64,000 nt of DNA from Bacillota bacterium (GTDB taxonomy: Bacteria > Bacillota > UBA4882 > UBA8346). The notes beneath the pieces are model-generated. The model saw nothing but the letters and a program-made list of their open reading frames with translations. It searched no databases and had not been told where the DNA came from. Within the stretch, counting starts at the first letter, position 1. Each line of letters begins with the position of its first letter. Location: contig JAEZCE010000027.1 of assembly GCA_023429995.1 (NCBI GenBank), positions 62,001-126,000 on the forward strand. The letters run 5' to 3'. Shown here in pieces: positions 51,277-60,110 of this stretch. The translations under genes and the position numbers were made by a program.

Positions 51277-52644
51277 ATGGTCAATGAGAATGAGATTTTG
51301 AAAAACGCCTCTGCAGTAACAACCAACGCTTGTAAACTATGTACCCCTCTTGGGGCTTGCGTTGCGATGAAAGGTATCGAAAACGCCATGACCCTATTGC
51401 ATGGTTCCCAAGGTTGTGCGACTTACATTCGTCGTTATCTCATCAGCCATTTTCGGGAACCCATTGATATCGCTTCTTCTAATTTTACTGAGAATACCAC
51501 CATTTTTGGGGGCGGGCTGAATTTATCCACCGGATTACGAAATGTCTCGACTCAATATCATCCGAAAGTCATTGGAGTCGCTACGACTTGTTTAAGCGAG
51601 ACGATTGGCGAGGATGTCGCAAACCTAATCCGGAATTATCAAAAAGAAGATACCGCCGGGGATCATCCATTTGTCATCCATATGTCCACTCCCAGTTATA
51701 AAGGGACTCACATGGATGGATTTCATGCAGTAACCCGGGCTGCGGTTGATACTCTAGCCAAAGCAGGCACTCCTAAAAAGCAATTGAATATTTTGCCCGG
51801 ATTTGTTTCTCCCGCGGATTTACGCTATTTAAAGGAAATATTGGCCGATTTGCATGTAGAATACGTTATGCTGCCGGATTACTCCGAAACGCTTGACGGT
51901 CCGACCTGGGATGACTATCAAAAAATTCCCGGCGGCGGAACAACCATTGAGGCCATCCAAACCATGGGATGTTCCCAGGCAACGATTGAATTGGGCCGGA
52001 CTCTCGATACGGATTTCACAGCCGGAAGCATACTACGGGACCGATTTAAGACGCTTCGTTTTCAGTTGGGAATGCCTATCGGGATTCGCGAAACCGATCT
52101 TTTCCTTGAACTCTTGAAAACGTATGCTGCTGCCCCTCTCCCCGTTAAATATGAGTTGGAACGAGGTCGCCTCGTTGATTCCTATATTGATGGTCATAAA
52201 TACGTTTTTGAAAAAAAGGCCATCGTCTATGGAGAAGAAGATTTAGTGGTTGGACTGGCCGGTTTTTTAAGTGAAATCGGAATGGTTCCGGTTTTATGCG
52301 CTTCCGGCGGTACCAGCGGCCGGTTGGCTAAAGCCATCCACGAAGTTGCCCCCGGGTTGGATGGTAAAATTACTGTAAAGCAGGGAGTCGACTTTATGGA
52401 AATTGGCTCCGAAGCAGAAAAACTGGGAGCGGATCTCTTCATAGGCAACAGTAAAGGTTATCAAAGTTCCCGAAAATTAAACGTTCCTCTGGTAAGGGTG
52501 GGATTTCCGATTCATGATCGAATCGGCGGCCAAAGGATACTCCATTTAGGTTACCGGGGCGCCCAGGAACTTTTCGATCGAATTGTGAATGCCCTGCTTG
52601 AAAAGAAGCAAGACGATTCAGCTGTTGGATATAGTTATATGTGA
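51277..52644 (+). CDS. nifN: FeMo-cofactor scaffold protein NifN
   Basis: A 455-residue NifK paralogue (TNACKLCTPLGACVAMKGIE, LHGSQGCATYIRRYLISHF, SSNFTENTTIFGGGLNL, GVATTCLSETIGEDV). It pairs with NifE. The ATG at 51277 follows GGAGG by 10 bases; an in-frame ATG at 51241 would add 12 residues. No NifX domain is fused here, unlike some other NifN proteins. Confidence 0.94.
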   Translation: MVNENEILKNASAVTTNACKLCTPLGACVAMKGIENAMTLLHGSQGCATYIRRYLISHFREPIDIASSNFTENTTIFGGGLNLSTGLRNVSTQYHPKVIGVATTCLSETIGEDVANLIRNYQKEDTAGDHPFVIHMSTPSYKGTHMDGFHAVTRAAVDTLAKAGTPKKQLNILPGFVSPADLRYLKEILADLHVEYVMLPDYSETLDGPTWDDYQKIPGGGTTIEAIQTMGCSQATIELGRTLDTDFTAGSILRDRFKTLRFQLGMPIGIRETDLFLELLKTYAAAPLPVKYELERGRLVDSYIDGHKYVFEKKAIVYGEEDLVVGLAGFLSEIGMVPVLCASGGTSGRLAKAIHEVAPGLDGKITVKQGVDFMEIGSEAEKLGADLFIGNSKGYQSSRKLNVPLVRVGFPIHDRIGGQRILHLGYRGAQELFDRIVNALLEKKQDDSAVGYSYM

Positions 52645-52714
52645 TTTTTTTAGTATAGTTTGCAAACAGCAATTTAATGCAAATTATAATTTCTAAAAAA
52701 TGAGGATGATGGAG

Positions 52715-53974
52715 ATGGAGAGAAGTATTTTCAATCACCCCTGCTTTAATCGGGATGCGCGCCACCAATTCGGCAGGATTCATTTGCCGGTTGCGCCAAA
52801 ATGTAACATTCAGTGCAATTATTGTAATCGCAAATATAATTGCGCCAATGAAAACAGGCCCGGAGTGACTACAGCGACGCTCAATCCAAATCAAGCCTTG
52901 CTTTATTTGGAAAAAGTCGTTACCCTGGATCCCCGGATTGCAGTGGTGGGTATTGCGGGACCGGGGGATCCCTTCGCCAATCCGGTAGAAACTCTAAAAA
53001 CGCTCCGTTTGGTTAGAGAAAAATACCCGGATATGCTTCTTTGTGTCTCTAGCAACGGACTCAATATCAATCCCTATATCGGTGAACTGGTTAATTTGCA
53101 GGTGAGTCATGTCACGATAACGATTAATGCGATTGATCCGGCCATAGGAGCGAAGGTTTATTCCTGGGTCAGGGATGGCAAGGTCATTTACCGTGGTCAG
53201 AAAGGCGCGGAAGTTATTTTGGAAAGACAGCTGGAGGCGGTCCGTTCTCTTAAAAAATCCAGCATGACCGTGAAAATCAATACTTTGATTATTCCGGGCA
53301 TCAATGACCAACACATTCCGGAAGTAGCGGCTAAAATGGCGGAGTTGGGCGCGGATATTATGAACTGTATTCCATTGTTGCCGACAGAGGATACCGTTTT
53401 TCAAGATATCGAGGAACCCTCGGCGGATATGGTTCAACAAATCCGAAGTCAAGTTAAGGAATATCTTCCCCAGATGGAACATTGTACCCGCTGCAGGGCG
53501 GATGCGGTTGGTTTATTGGGTGAATCAATGAATGCTCAATGTCAACAATATTTGTCTGAAAGTTCCCGGTTAACCGTGGCTCCCGGCGATGATCGCCCTT
53601 ACGTGGCAGTCGCCAGTATGGAAGGAGTCCTAATCAATCAGCATTTAGGCGAAGCAGACCGTCTCTTGGTCTACGAGAAAACCGGCAGCGATTTTAAGCT
53701 CATAGAAACCAGGGAAACTCCAGATCCGGGAAGCGGTAAACAGCGTTGGCTGGAATTAGCTCAGATTCTTCATGACTGCCGGTGCCTTCTGGTCAGCGGG
53801 ATCGGAGAAAGTCCGCGGGAGATACTGGAACATGATGGAATTACCATTTTTACGACCGAAGGATTAATCGGAGAGGAATTGAAACTTGTCTTCGCCGGAA
53901 AGATTCCTCACAGTGCCTGCAACCGTAAATCTGGTTGCGGTGATTGTTCGGGAGGCGGGATGGGTTGCGGTTAA
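52715..53974 (+). CDS. nifB: Nitrogenase cofactor biosynthesis protein NifB with NifX-like tail
   Basis: About 419 residues. The radical SAM motif CNIQCNYC gives Cys30, 34 and 37, followed by NRKYNCANENRPGV typical of NifB. The last 120 residues form a NifX/NafY-like cluster-carrying domain (VAVASMEGVLINQHLGEADR, ISVIFTTEGLIGEEL-like region) and end in a cysteine/glycine-rich tail (CGDCSGGGMGCG). NifB fuses [4Fe-4S] units with carbide and sulfide to make NifB-co. The ATG at 52715 has GAGG 9 bases upstream; in-frame ATGs at 52700, 52706 and 52709 are alternatives. Confidence 0.94.
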   Translation: MERSIFNHPCFNRDARHQFGRIHLPVAPKCNIQCNYCNRKYNCANENRPGVTTATLNPNQALLYLEKVVTLDPRIAVVGIAGPGDPFANPVETLKTLRLVREKYPDMLLCVSSNGLNINPYIGELVNLQVSHVTITINAIDPAIGAKVYSWVRDGKVIYRGQKGAEVILERQLEAVRSLKKSSMTVKINTLIIPGINDQHIPEVAAKMAELGADIMNCIPLLPTEDTVFQDIEEPSADMVQQIRSQVKEYLPQMEHCTRCRADAVGLLGESMNAQCQQYLSESSRLTVAPGDDRPYVAVASMEGVLINQHLGEADRLLVYEKTGSDFKLIETRETPDPGSGKQRWLELAQILHDCRCLLVSGIGESPREILEHDGITIFTTEGLIGEELKLVFAGKIPHSACNRKSGCGDCSGGGMGCG

Positions 53975-54095
53975 TGCGCGCCAGCTCATTTTTAGGTGTT
54001 ATTAAACAAAGTTTAGTATGAATAGTTTTCAAAAAGAGAACTCGCCGTAATTGAAGTCTATGCCGGTAATAAATAAATTTAGGGAGGAATCATTG

Positions 54096-54398
54096 ATGGA
54101 AAAACCAAAACATCACATTTTTGTCTGTTCAAGTTCAAGAATTAGCGGAGAGCCCAAGGGATTTTGCAATAAAAACGCCGCCGGTTTAATTCAATATTTA
54201 CAATCGGAAATCAACGACCGGGGGATGGAAAACATTCTGGTGACCAATACCGGTTGTTTAAAAGTATGTGATCGCGGACCGGCGATGGTAATCTACCCGG
54301 AAGGATATTGGTACGGCGGTTTGACTGAAAGCGCTATTGACGAGATACTGGATGCCTTGGAAAATGATGAGGCTGCGGAACAATATTTACTAAAATAA
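54096..54398 (+). CDS. [2Fe-2S] ferredoxin, thioredoxin-fold (clostridial type)
   Basis: A 100-residue protein with the four-cysteine pattern of thioredoxin-like [2Fe-2S] ferredoxins: HIFVCSSSR, then KGFCNKNAAG, and TNTGCLKVCDRGP. It ends with PEGYWYGGLTESAIDEIL, as in Clostridium pasteurianum [2Fe-2S] ferredoxin, which is linked to nitrogen fixation and contacts the MoFe protein. Position between nifB and nifV supports a nitrogenase-specific role. GGAGG lies 8 bases before the ATG at 54096. Confidence 0.9.
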   Translation: MEKPKHHIFVCSSSRISGEPKGFCNKNAAGLIQYLQSEINDRGMENILVTNTGCLKVCDRGPAMVIYPEGYWYGGLTESAIDEILDALENDEAAEQYLLK

Positions 54399-54488
54399 TC
54401 CAAAAGGCTTATTTCCAACCCATCCTTAAGGCGAATAGAAAATCCGCAATATTTTCTTGCTGATTTTCAGGTATTTTAGGAGGCCCGG

Positions 54489-55628
54489 ATGTCAGATATA
54501 AAGAAACCTTGCAGTCCTTGGTTGATTGATAGTACCCTCCGAGACGGCGAACAAGCCCCGGGGGTCGTTTTTTACCGTGAGGAAAAAATTCAAATTGCCC
54601 AAATATTAGCGGATATGGGTATTCCTGAGCTGGAAGTTGGAACTCCCGCAATGGGCCAAACTGAAATCGAGGATATTCAAGCAATTGTCGGGAAAAATTT
54701 ATCCACTCGTTTAACATGCTGGTGCCGCGGGACGATATCCGATATTGACAAGGCCAAACAATGCGGGACTCAGGGAATTCACCTTTCTTTTCCGGTATCC
54801 GCCATTCATTTGCAAGCTCTCGGCAGGGATTATGATTGGGTTTTTAACCAAATGCGCGAAATATTGCCGTATGCCGGGAGTAGGTTTTCATTTTTGTCGG
54901 TTGGCGCTCAGGACGCTTCACGGGCCGATGATGATTTTTTAAACAAGTTTATCACTTATGCCGTTGATTTGGGCGCAAAGAGGGTACGGATAGCCGATAC
55001 TGTCGGTATTTTAACACCTCTCAAAACCGCTTTTTTATTGAACCGGCTGCATGCCAAATTTCCCGCAATGGATTTTGAGTTTCACGGTCACAACGATTTG
55101 GGAATGGCAACCGCCAATACGATTACCGCGCTTGAATCCGGGGCGCGCAGCGCCAGTGTCACCATAAACGGCCTCGGTGAACGGGCTGGGAATGCCGCCT
55201 TGGAAGAAGTGGTTATGGCTTTTAAGGTAACCGGAATCCATCAATGCCCAATCAGTACATCAAGAATCATGGAACTTTGTGAAATTGTGGCCAAAGCATC
55301 CAACCAACCGATTCCGAAAAATAAACCGATAACAGGTAAGTCGGCGTTTTCCCATGAATCGGGAATTCATTGCCATGCTCTTTTAAAAAATCGGCAGACT
55401 TATGAGCCTTTTTCTGCCGAACTGATCGGCCGTATTCCTCCCGAATTTATGATTGGAAAGCATTCGGGAACAGCTTCAATTCAACACATTCTTCAAAGAA
55501 ACGGCTTTGTTGTTGATCAGCCCCTGGCCAATATTTTACTGCAAAAATTGCGGGAATTATCCACCCAAAAAAAGGGTGAATGCTCTATGGAAGATTTATT
55601 GAGGCTTTATAAAAAATTGATTACTTGA
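54489..55628 (+). CDS. nifV: Homocitrate synthase NifV
   Basis: A 379-residue enzyme of the isopropylmalate/homocitrate synthase family. LIDSTLRDGEQAPGVVF opens the TIM barrel, FEFHGHNDLGMATANTI supplies the metal-binding HxH, and INGLGERAGNAALEEVVMA is the signature 2 region. It condenses acetyl-CoA and 2-oxoglutarate to homocitrate, the organic ligand of FeMo-co. GGAGG lies 5 bases upstream. It is the last nif gene, and its stop codon overlaps the -35 box of the tRNA promoter. Confidence 0.94.
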   Translation: MSDIKKPCSPWLIDSTLRDGEQAPGVVFYREEKIQIAQILADMGIPELEVGTPAMGQTEIEDIQAIVGKNLSTRLTCWCRGTISDIDKAKQCGTQGIHLSFPVSAIHLQALGRDYDWVFNQMREILPYAGSRFSFLSVGAQDASRADDDFLNKFITYAVDLGAKRVRIADTVGILTPLKTAFLLNRLHAKFPAMDFEFHGHNDLGMATANTITALESGARSASVTINGLGERAGNAALEEVVMAFKVTGIHQCPISTSRIMELCEIVAKASNQPIPKNKPITGKSAFSHESGIHCHALLKNRQTYEPFSAELIGRIPPEFMIGKHSGTASIQHILQRNGFVVDQPLANILLQKLRELSTQKKGECSMEDLLRLYKKLIT

Positions 55629-55653
55629 CAATAGGCCACGTTAGTGGTACAAT
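55625..55653 (+). promoter_or_regulatory. Consensus sigma-A promoter of tRNA-Val
   Basis: TTGACA (55625-55630), a 17-base spacer and TACAAT (55648-55653) stand 13 bases before the tRNA 5' end. The -35 box includes the nifV TGA stop (55626-55628). Confidence 0.85.
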
Positions 55654-55666
55654 AAATTTCGCTGAC

Positions 55667-55743
55667 GGGGGGGTAGCTCAGTTGGTTAGAGCGCTACGTT
55701 GACATCGTAGAGGTCATCGGTTCGATCCCGGTCCTCCCCACCA
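55667..55743 (+). tRNA. tRNA-Val (anticodon GAC)
   Basis: A 77-base cloverleaf. The acceptor GGGGGGG pairs with CCTCCCC (one G-U). The D-arm is TAGCTCAGTTGGTTAGAGC. The anticodon arm is CTACG-TTGACAT-CGTAG with anticodon GAC, and the T-arm is ATCGG-TTCGATC-CCGGT. The CCA end is encoded. Confidence 0.95.
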
Positions 55744-55756
55744 TATTGATAGGAAT

Positions 55757-55799
55757 AAAAAGGTTCTTTGGATAATTTGATAATCCGGAACCTTTTTTT
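55757..55799 (+). terminator. Intrinsic terminator after tRNA-Val
   Basis: AAAAAGGTTC pairs with GGAACCTTTTT, with an inner GGAT/ATCC stem, and a T run follows. Confidence 0.85.
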
Positions 55800-55981
55800 G
55801 TTGCCATTTTTAAAGAAAGTAAACATGGACTTCTTTATAAAAGCTTATTTTTAAAAATTCTTTTCGACCGAATCGGCGATAATGGCAGTTTTGTTGGAAA
55901 GAAGCAGGTTATGTTCCTTTGTTCTACAGTATACTAATAAAAAAGCGAACATATAATAGACCTAGAATGGAGGGGAATTCG

Positions 55982-56890
55982 ATGTCAGGGATCACGATCA
56001 GCACCCTCAACTTATCAAATGAAGTGAAAGAAAGCCTTCTGCAGGAAGTGAATTTTTTGAGCCGGGAAGGCGTTCCTGTTGAATACGCAGAAATGCATAT
56101 CGACAAATTTTATTTTCTGGATTGTTCGATAAAAGAGGATGATTCCCATATTAAAACGGCTCAAGAAAAAATTCTGCGTTTTTACTTAGCCAATATTATT
56201 ACGGATCTCTTAATGAATAATATTAGCAAAGAGTTTATTCAGCGGGTAATCCGCAATAAATACCGTTTTTTAGGACCCGGCGAATTCAAAATGGTGCTTC
56301 AAAACGCATATACTTATTTAAACAATCTTCATGAAAATGGGGATATCGGGAAAACGTTATCTCGTCATAATCAGATTCTAACGGAGGTTAATCAATATTT
56401 AGATTCCAATACCAGTCTTTATCTAGAAGGTTTTTTCCGCTTTCGATTAAAAGATTACTTTTCCGAACTTGAGAAATCCGTTGAATTATCGATGGATAAT
56501 TTTTTGGTTGAGCAGGAATACCATGAATTTATCAGGTTATTGCAGTATTTTGTTGAAGTTCAGGAACCCAGGATCGATGAAGTTCATGTATTAATTAAGG
56601 ACAAACAAAATTTTTACCTTTTGGATGAGGAAAAACAGCCTATCGATCAGGAACAACTTCAGGGAGTGCTAACCGATTTAAATCAGGATATCGATTATGA
56701 TGATTTGTTACTCAGCGCGCTCATTACCATGTCCCCGAGAAAACTTGTTTTACATTTATTGACGAGGACTGAAATCGTTGACACTTTAATAAGCGTGTTC
56801 CAAGAAAGAATTGTTATATGCGAAGGTTGTCCATTATGTACAGGTTCGGTATCGGTTCCTAATTTAGCCATCGAAACCAAGAAAATATAA
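55982..56890 (+). CDS. ytxC: YtxC-like sporulation-associated protein
   Basis: A 302-residue soluble protein resembling the YtxC family of spore-forming Firmicutes. It shows NQYLDSNTSLYLEGFFRFRLKDYFSEL-like text around residues 150-175 and EYHEFIRLLQYFVEVQEPRI near 210, then DLLLSALITMSPRKLVLH and a pair of cysteines in CEGCPLC. YtxC is found only in endospore formers, but its biochemical role is unknown. The ATG at 55982 follows GGAGG by 8 bases; the open frame extends further upstream without support. Confidence 0.78.
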   Translation: MSGITISTLNLSNEVKESLLQEVNFLSREGVPVEYAEMHIDKFYFLDCSIKEDDSHIKTAQEKILRFYLANIITDLLMNNISKEFIQRVIRNKYRFLGPGEFKMVLQNAYTYLNNLHENGDIGKTLSRHNQILTEVNQYLDSNTSLYLEGFFRFRLKDYFSELEKSVELSMDNFLVEQEYHEFIRLLQYFVEVQEPRIDEVHVLIKDKQNFYLLDEEKQPIDQEQLQGVLTDLNQDIDYDDLLLSALITMSPRKLVLHLLTRTEIVDTLISVFQERIVICEGCPLCTGSVSVPNLAIETKKI

Positions 56891-56951
56891 AATTGGCTTG
56901 TAAAGTTTTCTTCAAAAGTCCAATGATCCTTGGAAGCGCTCCCTAACTTGG

Positions 56952-57015
56952 AAGTAAAGGATAGGGCTTTTCAAATTTATCGCAAAAGTTTTTCATTGCT
57001 CCCTATCTTTTACTT
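56952..57015. promoter_or_regulatory. 15-bp inverted arms upstream of guaB, overlapping the -35 box
   Basis: AAGTAAAGGATAGGG (56952-56966) is the inverse of CCCTATCTTTTACTT (57001-57015) with one G-T change; 34 bases lie between. A third partial copy, CTCCCTAACTT, occurs just upstream near 56939-56949. The right arm runs into the -35 box. A repressor-binding pair is likely. It does not match the purine riboswitch or the Bacillus PurBox. Confidence 0.5.
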
Positions 57016-57041
57016 GAAAAAACAATTTTCTATGATAAAAT
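57014..57041 (+). promoter_or_regulatory. Sigma-A-type promoter of guaB
   Basis: TTGAAA (57014-57019), a 16-base spacer and TAAAAT (57036-57041) lie about 40 bases before the guaB start. Confidence 0.55.
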
Positions 57042-57079
57042 ATAGGAAATAATTTTTAGACTTCCAAGGGAGTGAATTT

Positions 57080-58537
57080 TTGTTGAATAATCGGTTTTTG
57101 GACGAAGCCCTCACATTTGATGATGTTTTATTAGTTCCTGCAAAATCGGATGTTCTTCCGAATGAAGTCATGACGAGCACCAAACTGACTCCAAATATTA
57201 CGTTAAATATTCCATTAATCAGCGCAGCCATGGATACGGTGACCGAAGCAAGATTGGCTATAGCCATAGCCCGAGAAGGCGGGTTGGGAATAATCCATAA
57301 GAACATGTCCATTGAGCAACAGGCTACAGAAGTTGATAAAGTCAAGCGCTCTGAACATGGGATTATTACTGACCCGGTTTTTTTGCATCCCGACAATAAA
57401 ATTTCCGATGCTCTGAAAATGATGGAACATTATCGTATCTCGGGAGTACCCATTACATCTGAAGATGGAAAATTAGTCGGGATTCTCACCAACCGCGATT
57501 TACGTTTTGAAACCAATTTTGACCAGCCCATTAAAAATGTGATGACCAAAGATAACCTAATCACCGCCCAAGTCGGTACCACGCATGAACAAGCCAAGGC
57601 CATTCTCCAGAAACACCGTATCGAAAAACTCCCACTGGTTGATCAAGATTATATATTGAAGGGCTTAATCACCACAAAAGATATTCAAAAAACTCTACAA
57701 TACCCCAATTCGGCCAAGGATAGTAAAGGCAGACTCCGTGTAGGCGCGGCCGTAGGCATCAGTGGAACCATAGAACGGGCAGGTGCTTTAATCGATGCGG
57801 GAGTTGACGTGATTGCCCTGGATTCATCCCATGGACATAGCACAAATGTATTGCGGGCAGTAAAGGAGTTACGGAAGAGTTTTCCAAGTATCGATATTAT
57901 CGCCGGGAATGTGGCGACTGCGGAAGCAACCGTCGATTTGATAGAAGCCGGGGCCAGCGCGGTAAAAGTGGGGATTGGCCCAGGTTCAATCTGTACGACC
58001 CGAGTCGTTTCAGGTATCGGAGTACCACAGATTACCGCCGTGAATAATTGCGCCCAGGCGGCCAAAAAATATGATATTCCAATCATCAGTGATGGAGGCA
58101 TAAAATACTCCGGCGATATTACCAAAGCGATTGCCGCGGGTGCGGATACGGTAATGCTGGGCAGCCTCTTTGCCGGGACCGAAGAGTCCCCGGGCGAAAT
58201 GGAAATTTACCAGGGAAGAAGTTTTAAAGTATACCGCGGCATGGGATCGATTGCCGCCATGCGCCAAGGAAGCAAGGATCGTTATTTCCAGGAAGGCCAA
58301 CAAAAACTTGTTCCGGAAGGCATTGAAGGCAGGGTCGCTTTTAAGGGCTCCCTTTCGGAAACCGTATTTCAGTTAATCGGCGGCCTCCGTTCCGGAATGG
58401 GATTATGCGGGTGTAAAACCATTGAAGACTTAAAAACAAAGACCAAGTTTGTAAGGATAACTTCAGCGGGACTTCGGGAAAGCCACCCCCATGATGTGCA
58501 GATTACTAAGGAATCACCTAATTATTCGGTTGATTGA
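57080..58537 (+). CDS. guaB: IMP dehydrogenase
   Basis: A 485-residue enzyme, the usual length. DEALTFDDVLLVPAKSDVLP starts the barrel, two CBS domains occupy about residues 95-210, and the catalytic Cys lies in GPGSICTTRVVSGIG. GADTVMLGSLFAGTEESPG, and YRGMGSIAAMRQGSKDRY, are the flap and phosphate regions. It oxidises IMP to XMP with NAD+, the committed step to GMP. The start is TTG (57080 or the adjacent 57083), with AAGGGAGTG upstream. Confidence 0.96.
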   Translation: MLNNRFLDEALTFDDVLLVPAKSDVLPNEVMTSTKLTPNITLNIPLISAAMDTVTEARLAIAIAREGGLGIIHKNMSIEQQATEVDKVKRSEHGIITDPVFLHPDNKISDALKMMEHYRISGVPITSEDGKLVGILTNRDLRFETNFDQPIKNVMTKDNLITAQVGTTHEQAKAILQKHRIEKLPLVDQDYILKGLITTKDIQKTLQYPNSAKDSKGRLRVGAAVGISGTIERAGALIDAGVDVIALDSSHGHSTNVLRAVKELRKSFPSIDIIAGNVATAEATVDLIEAGASAVKVGIGPGSICTTRVVSGIGVPQITAVNNCAQAAKKYDIPIISDGGIKYSGDITKAIAAGADTVMLGSLFAGTEESPGEMEIYQGRSFKVYRGMGSIAAMRQGSKDRYFQEGQQKLVPEGIEGRVAFKGSLSETVFQLIGGLRSGMGLCGCKTIEDLKTKTKFVRITSAGLRESHPHDVQITKESPNYSVD

Positions 58538-58557
58538 TTTGAAATGAGTGTTTCAAA

Positions 58558-60105
58558 ATGCAATGGTTAGAGATTTTATGTTTTGGTATTTTAATCATAT
58601 CCAGCATCACTACAGGTGTATTTGCGATATACAGCAATCCGAAAGGCCAATCATCTTCTATCAGAACTTTCAGCATATTATTGGCTGTTGTCACTTTATA
58701 TACTGTGAGTTATTTGTTCCAGTTAACCAGTAAGACTGTGCCGACGATGGTGTTTTGGCTTAAATTCCAATTGATTAATATTTCATTAATACCTCCTTTA
58801 TGGATTATTTCCGTTGTTCAATATATCGGGAAGGATAAATGGCTAACCAAAAAAAATATTGGGTTTTTATTGATCATACCTATTTTAACAGTTTTTTTTA
58901 GTGTTACAAATTATCATGGTTTTTATTATCAAAGCATCACAATTGGAACGGAAGGACCTTTTACCAGGCTTGAGACAACCAAGGGATTGTGGTTTTGGTT
59001 TTTTATGATTTATTTAGACTTTGCATGCCTTATGGGTATTGGTTTATTGCTTAAATTCAGTTCTGGTAAAAAATCATTATTTCGCCGTCAGGTTATTATT
59101 ATCGTTCTTTGCATGATTATACCCTGGACAGCACAGTTGATTTATTTAAGCGGGTATAGTCCGTGGCATTTAGATTTAACACCTTTTGCCTTAATATTAA
59201 CCGGGTTAATGTTGGGATTTGGTGTTTTTCGTTATCAGATGCTAAATCTGGAGCCCATTGCCAGAGATAAAATTTTCCAAAGCCTGCGGGATGGCCTGCT
59301 TGTTTTGGATATTCAGGACCGGGTGGTTGACTATAACCCGGCTCTGACTGAAATATTGACCCCTATTGAATTGGGCCGGCATATATCTGAGGGATTGAGG
59401 GATTATCCCTTATTGATCAATCAAATTACGAGCCGGACCGAATATGCAACACTGCAAATTCCGCAATTGGATGAATTGGAATATTACGAGTCCAGACTGG
59501 TTCCAATTCTAAATTATAAAGGTGTTGCTGTAGGACAAGCTATTATTCTCAAAGATATTACGGATCAAGTTTTACTACTTGATAAACTTCAACAATTGGT
59601 TGCCATGGATGAACTTACGCAAGTTTATAACCGGCGCGCTTTTATGGAACGGTGTCGTGATGAAAACAACCGACTGGCAAGATTGAAACGGCCGGTTTCG
59701 GTTATTTTTATTGATGTTGATCATTTTAAACAAATCAATGATACATGGGGTCATCAAACAGGCGATCTTACCCTGCAAACCATTGTCCAAAAAATCCGCC
59801 GCGGTCTCCGAGAAACCGATATTTTGGGGCGTATCGGCGGGGAGGAATTTGCAGTCTTATTACCGGAAACAGGGAAGGAACAGGCGTTGGAAGTCGCCGA
59901 ACGGGTACGCCAAATCATTGATAACCCGTTTTGTTTGAATGAACGTGTGATTAAGGTAACCATCAGTTTCGGTGTTACCAGTATTCCTCAAGCTATTCAG
60001 GGCAACATGGATTATTTATTTAAAAAGGCCGACGAAGCCCTATACCAGGCGAAAAACGCGGGCCGGAATTGTGTGCGAGCCGTTGAAATGGAGATGGGGG
60101 AGTGA
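58558..60105 (+). CDS. Diguanylate cyclase with N-terminal 7TM and PAS-like domains
   Basis: A 515-residue protein. About seven hydrophobic helices fill residues 1-220, resembling the 7TM N-terminal region of some histidine kinases. A PAS-like segment follows (LRDGLLVLDIQDRVVDYNPA). The GGDEF domain carries GGEEF at residues 427-431 and an intact inhibitory I-site RETD five residues before it, so it should make c-di-GMP and be product-inhibited. The start has only a weak site. It overlaps the pgsA open frame region by a few bases at its 3' end. Confidence 0.9.
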   Translation: MQWLEILCFGILIISSITTGVFAIYSNPKGQSSSIRTFSILLAVVTLYTVSYLFQLTSKTVPTMVFWLKFQLINISLIPPLWIISVVQYIGKDKWLTKKNIGFLLIIPILTVFFSVTNYHGFYYQSITIGTEGPFTRLETTKGLWFWFFMIYLDFACLMGIGLLLKFSSGKKSLFRRQVIIIVLCMIIPWTAQLIYLSGYSPWHLDLTPFALILTGLMLGFGVFRYQMLNLEPIARDKIFQSLRDGLLVLDIQDRVVDYNPALTEILTPIELGRHISEGLRDYPLLINQITSRTEYATLQIPQLDELEYYESRLVPILNYKGVAVGQAIILKDITDQVLLLDKLQQLVAMDELTQVYNRRAFMERCRDENNRLARLKRPVSVIFIDVDHFKQINDTWGHQTGDLTLQTIVQKIRRGLRETDILGRIGGEEFAVLLPETGKEQALEVAERVRQIIDNPFCLNERVIKVTISFGVTSIPQAIQGNMDYLFKKADEALYQAKNAGRNCVRAVEMEMGE

Positions 60106-60110
60106 AGGTG

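Noticed and set aside
45130..55628. Alternative (vanadium or iron-only) nitrogenase
   Set aside because: There is no delta-subunit gene between nifD and nifK, and nifE, nifN, nifB and nifV accompany a NifD with the MoFe-type FeMo-co ligands.
56891..57079. Purine riboswitch upstream of guaB
   Set aside because: The conserved loop sequences of the purine aptamer are absent; the inverted arms overlap the -35 box, so they act at DNA level if at all.
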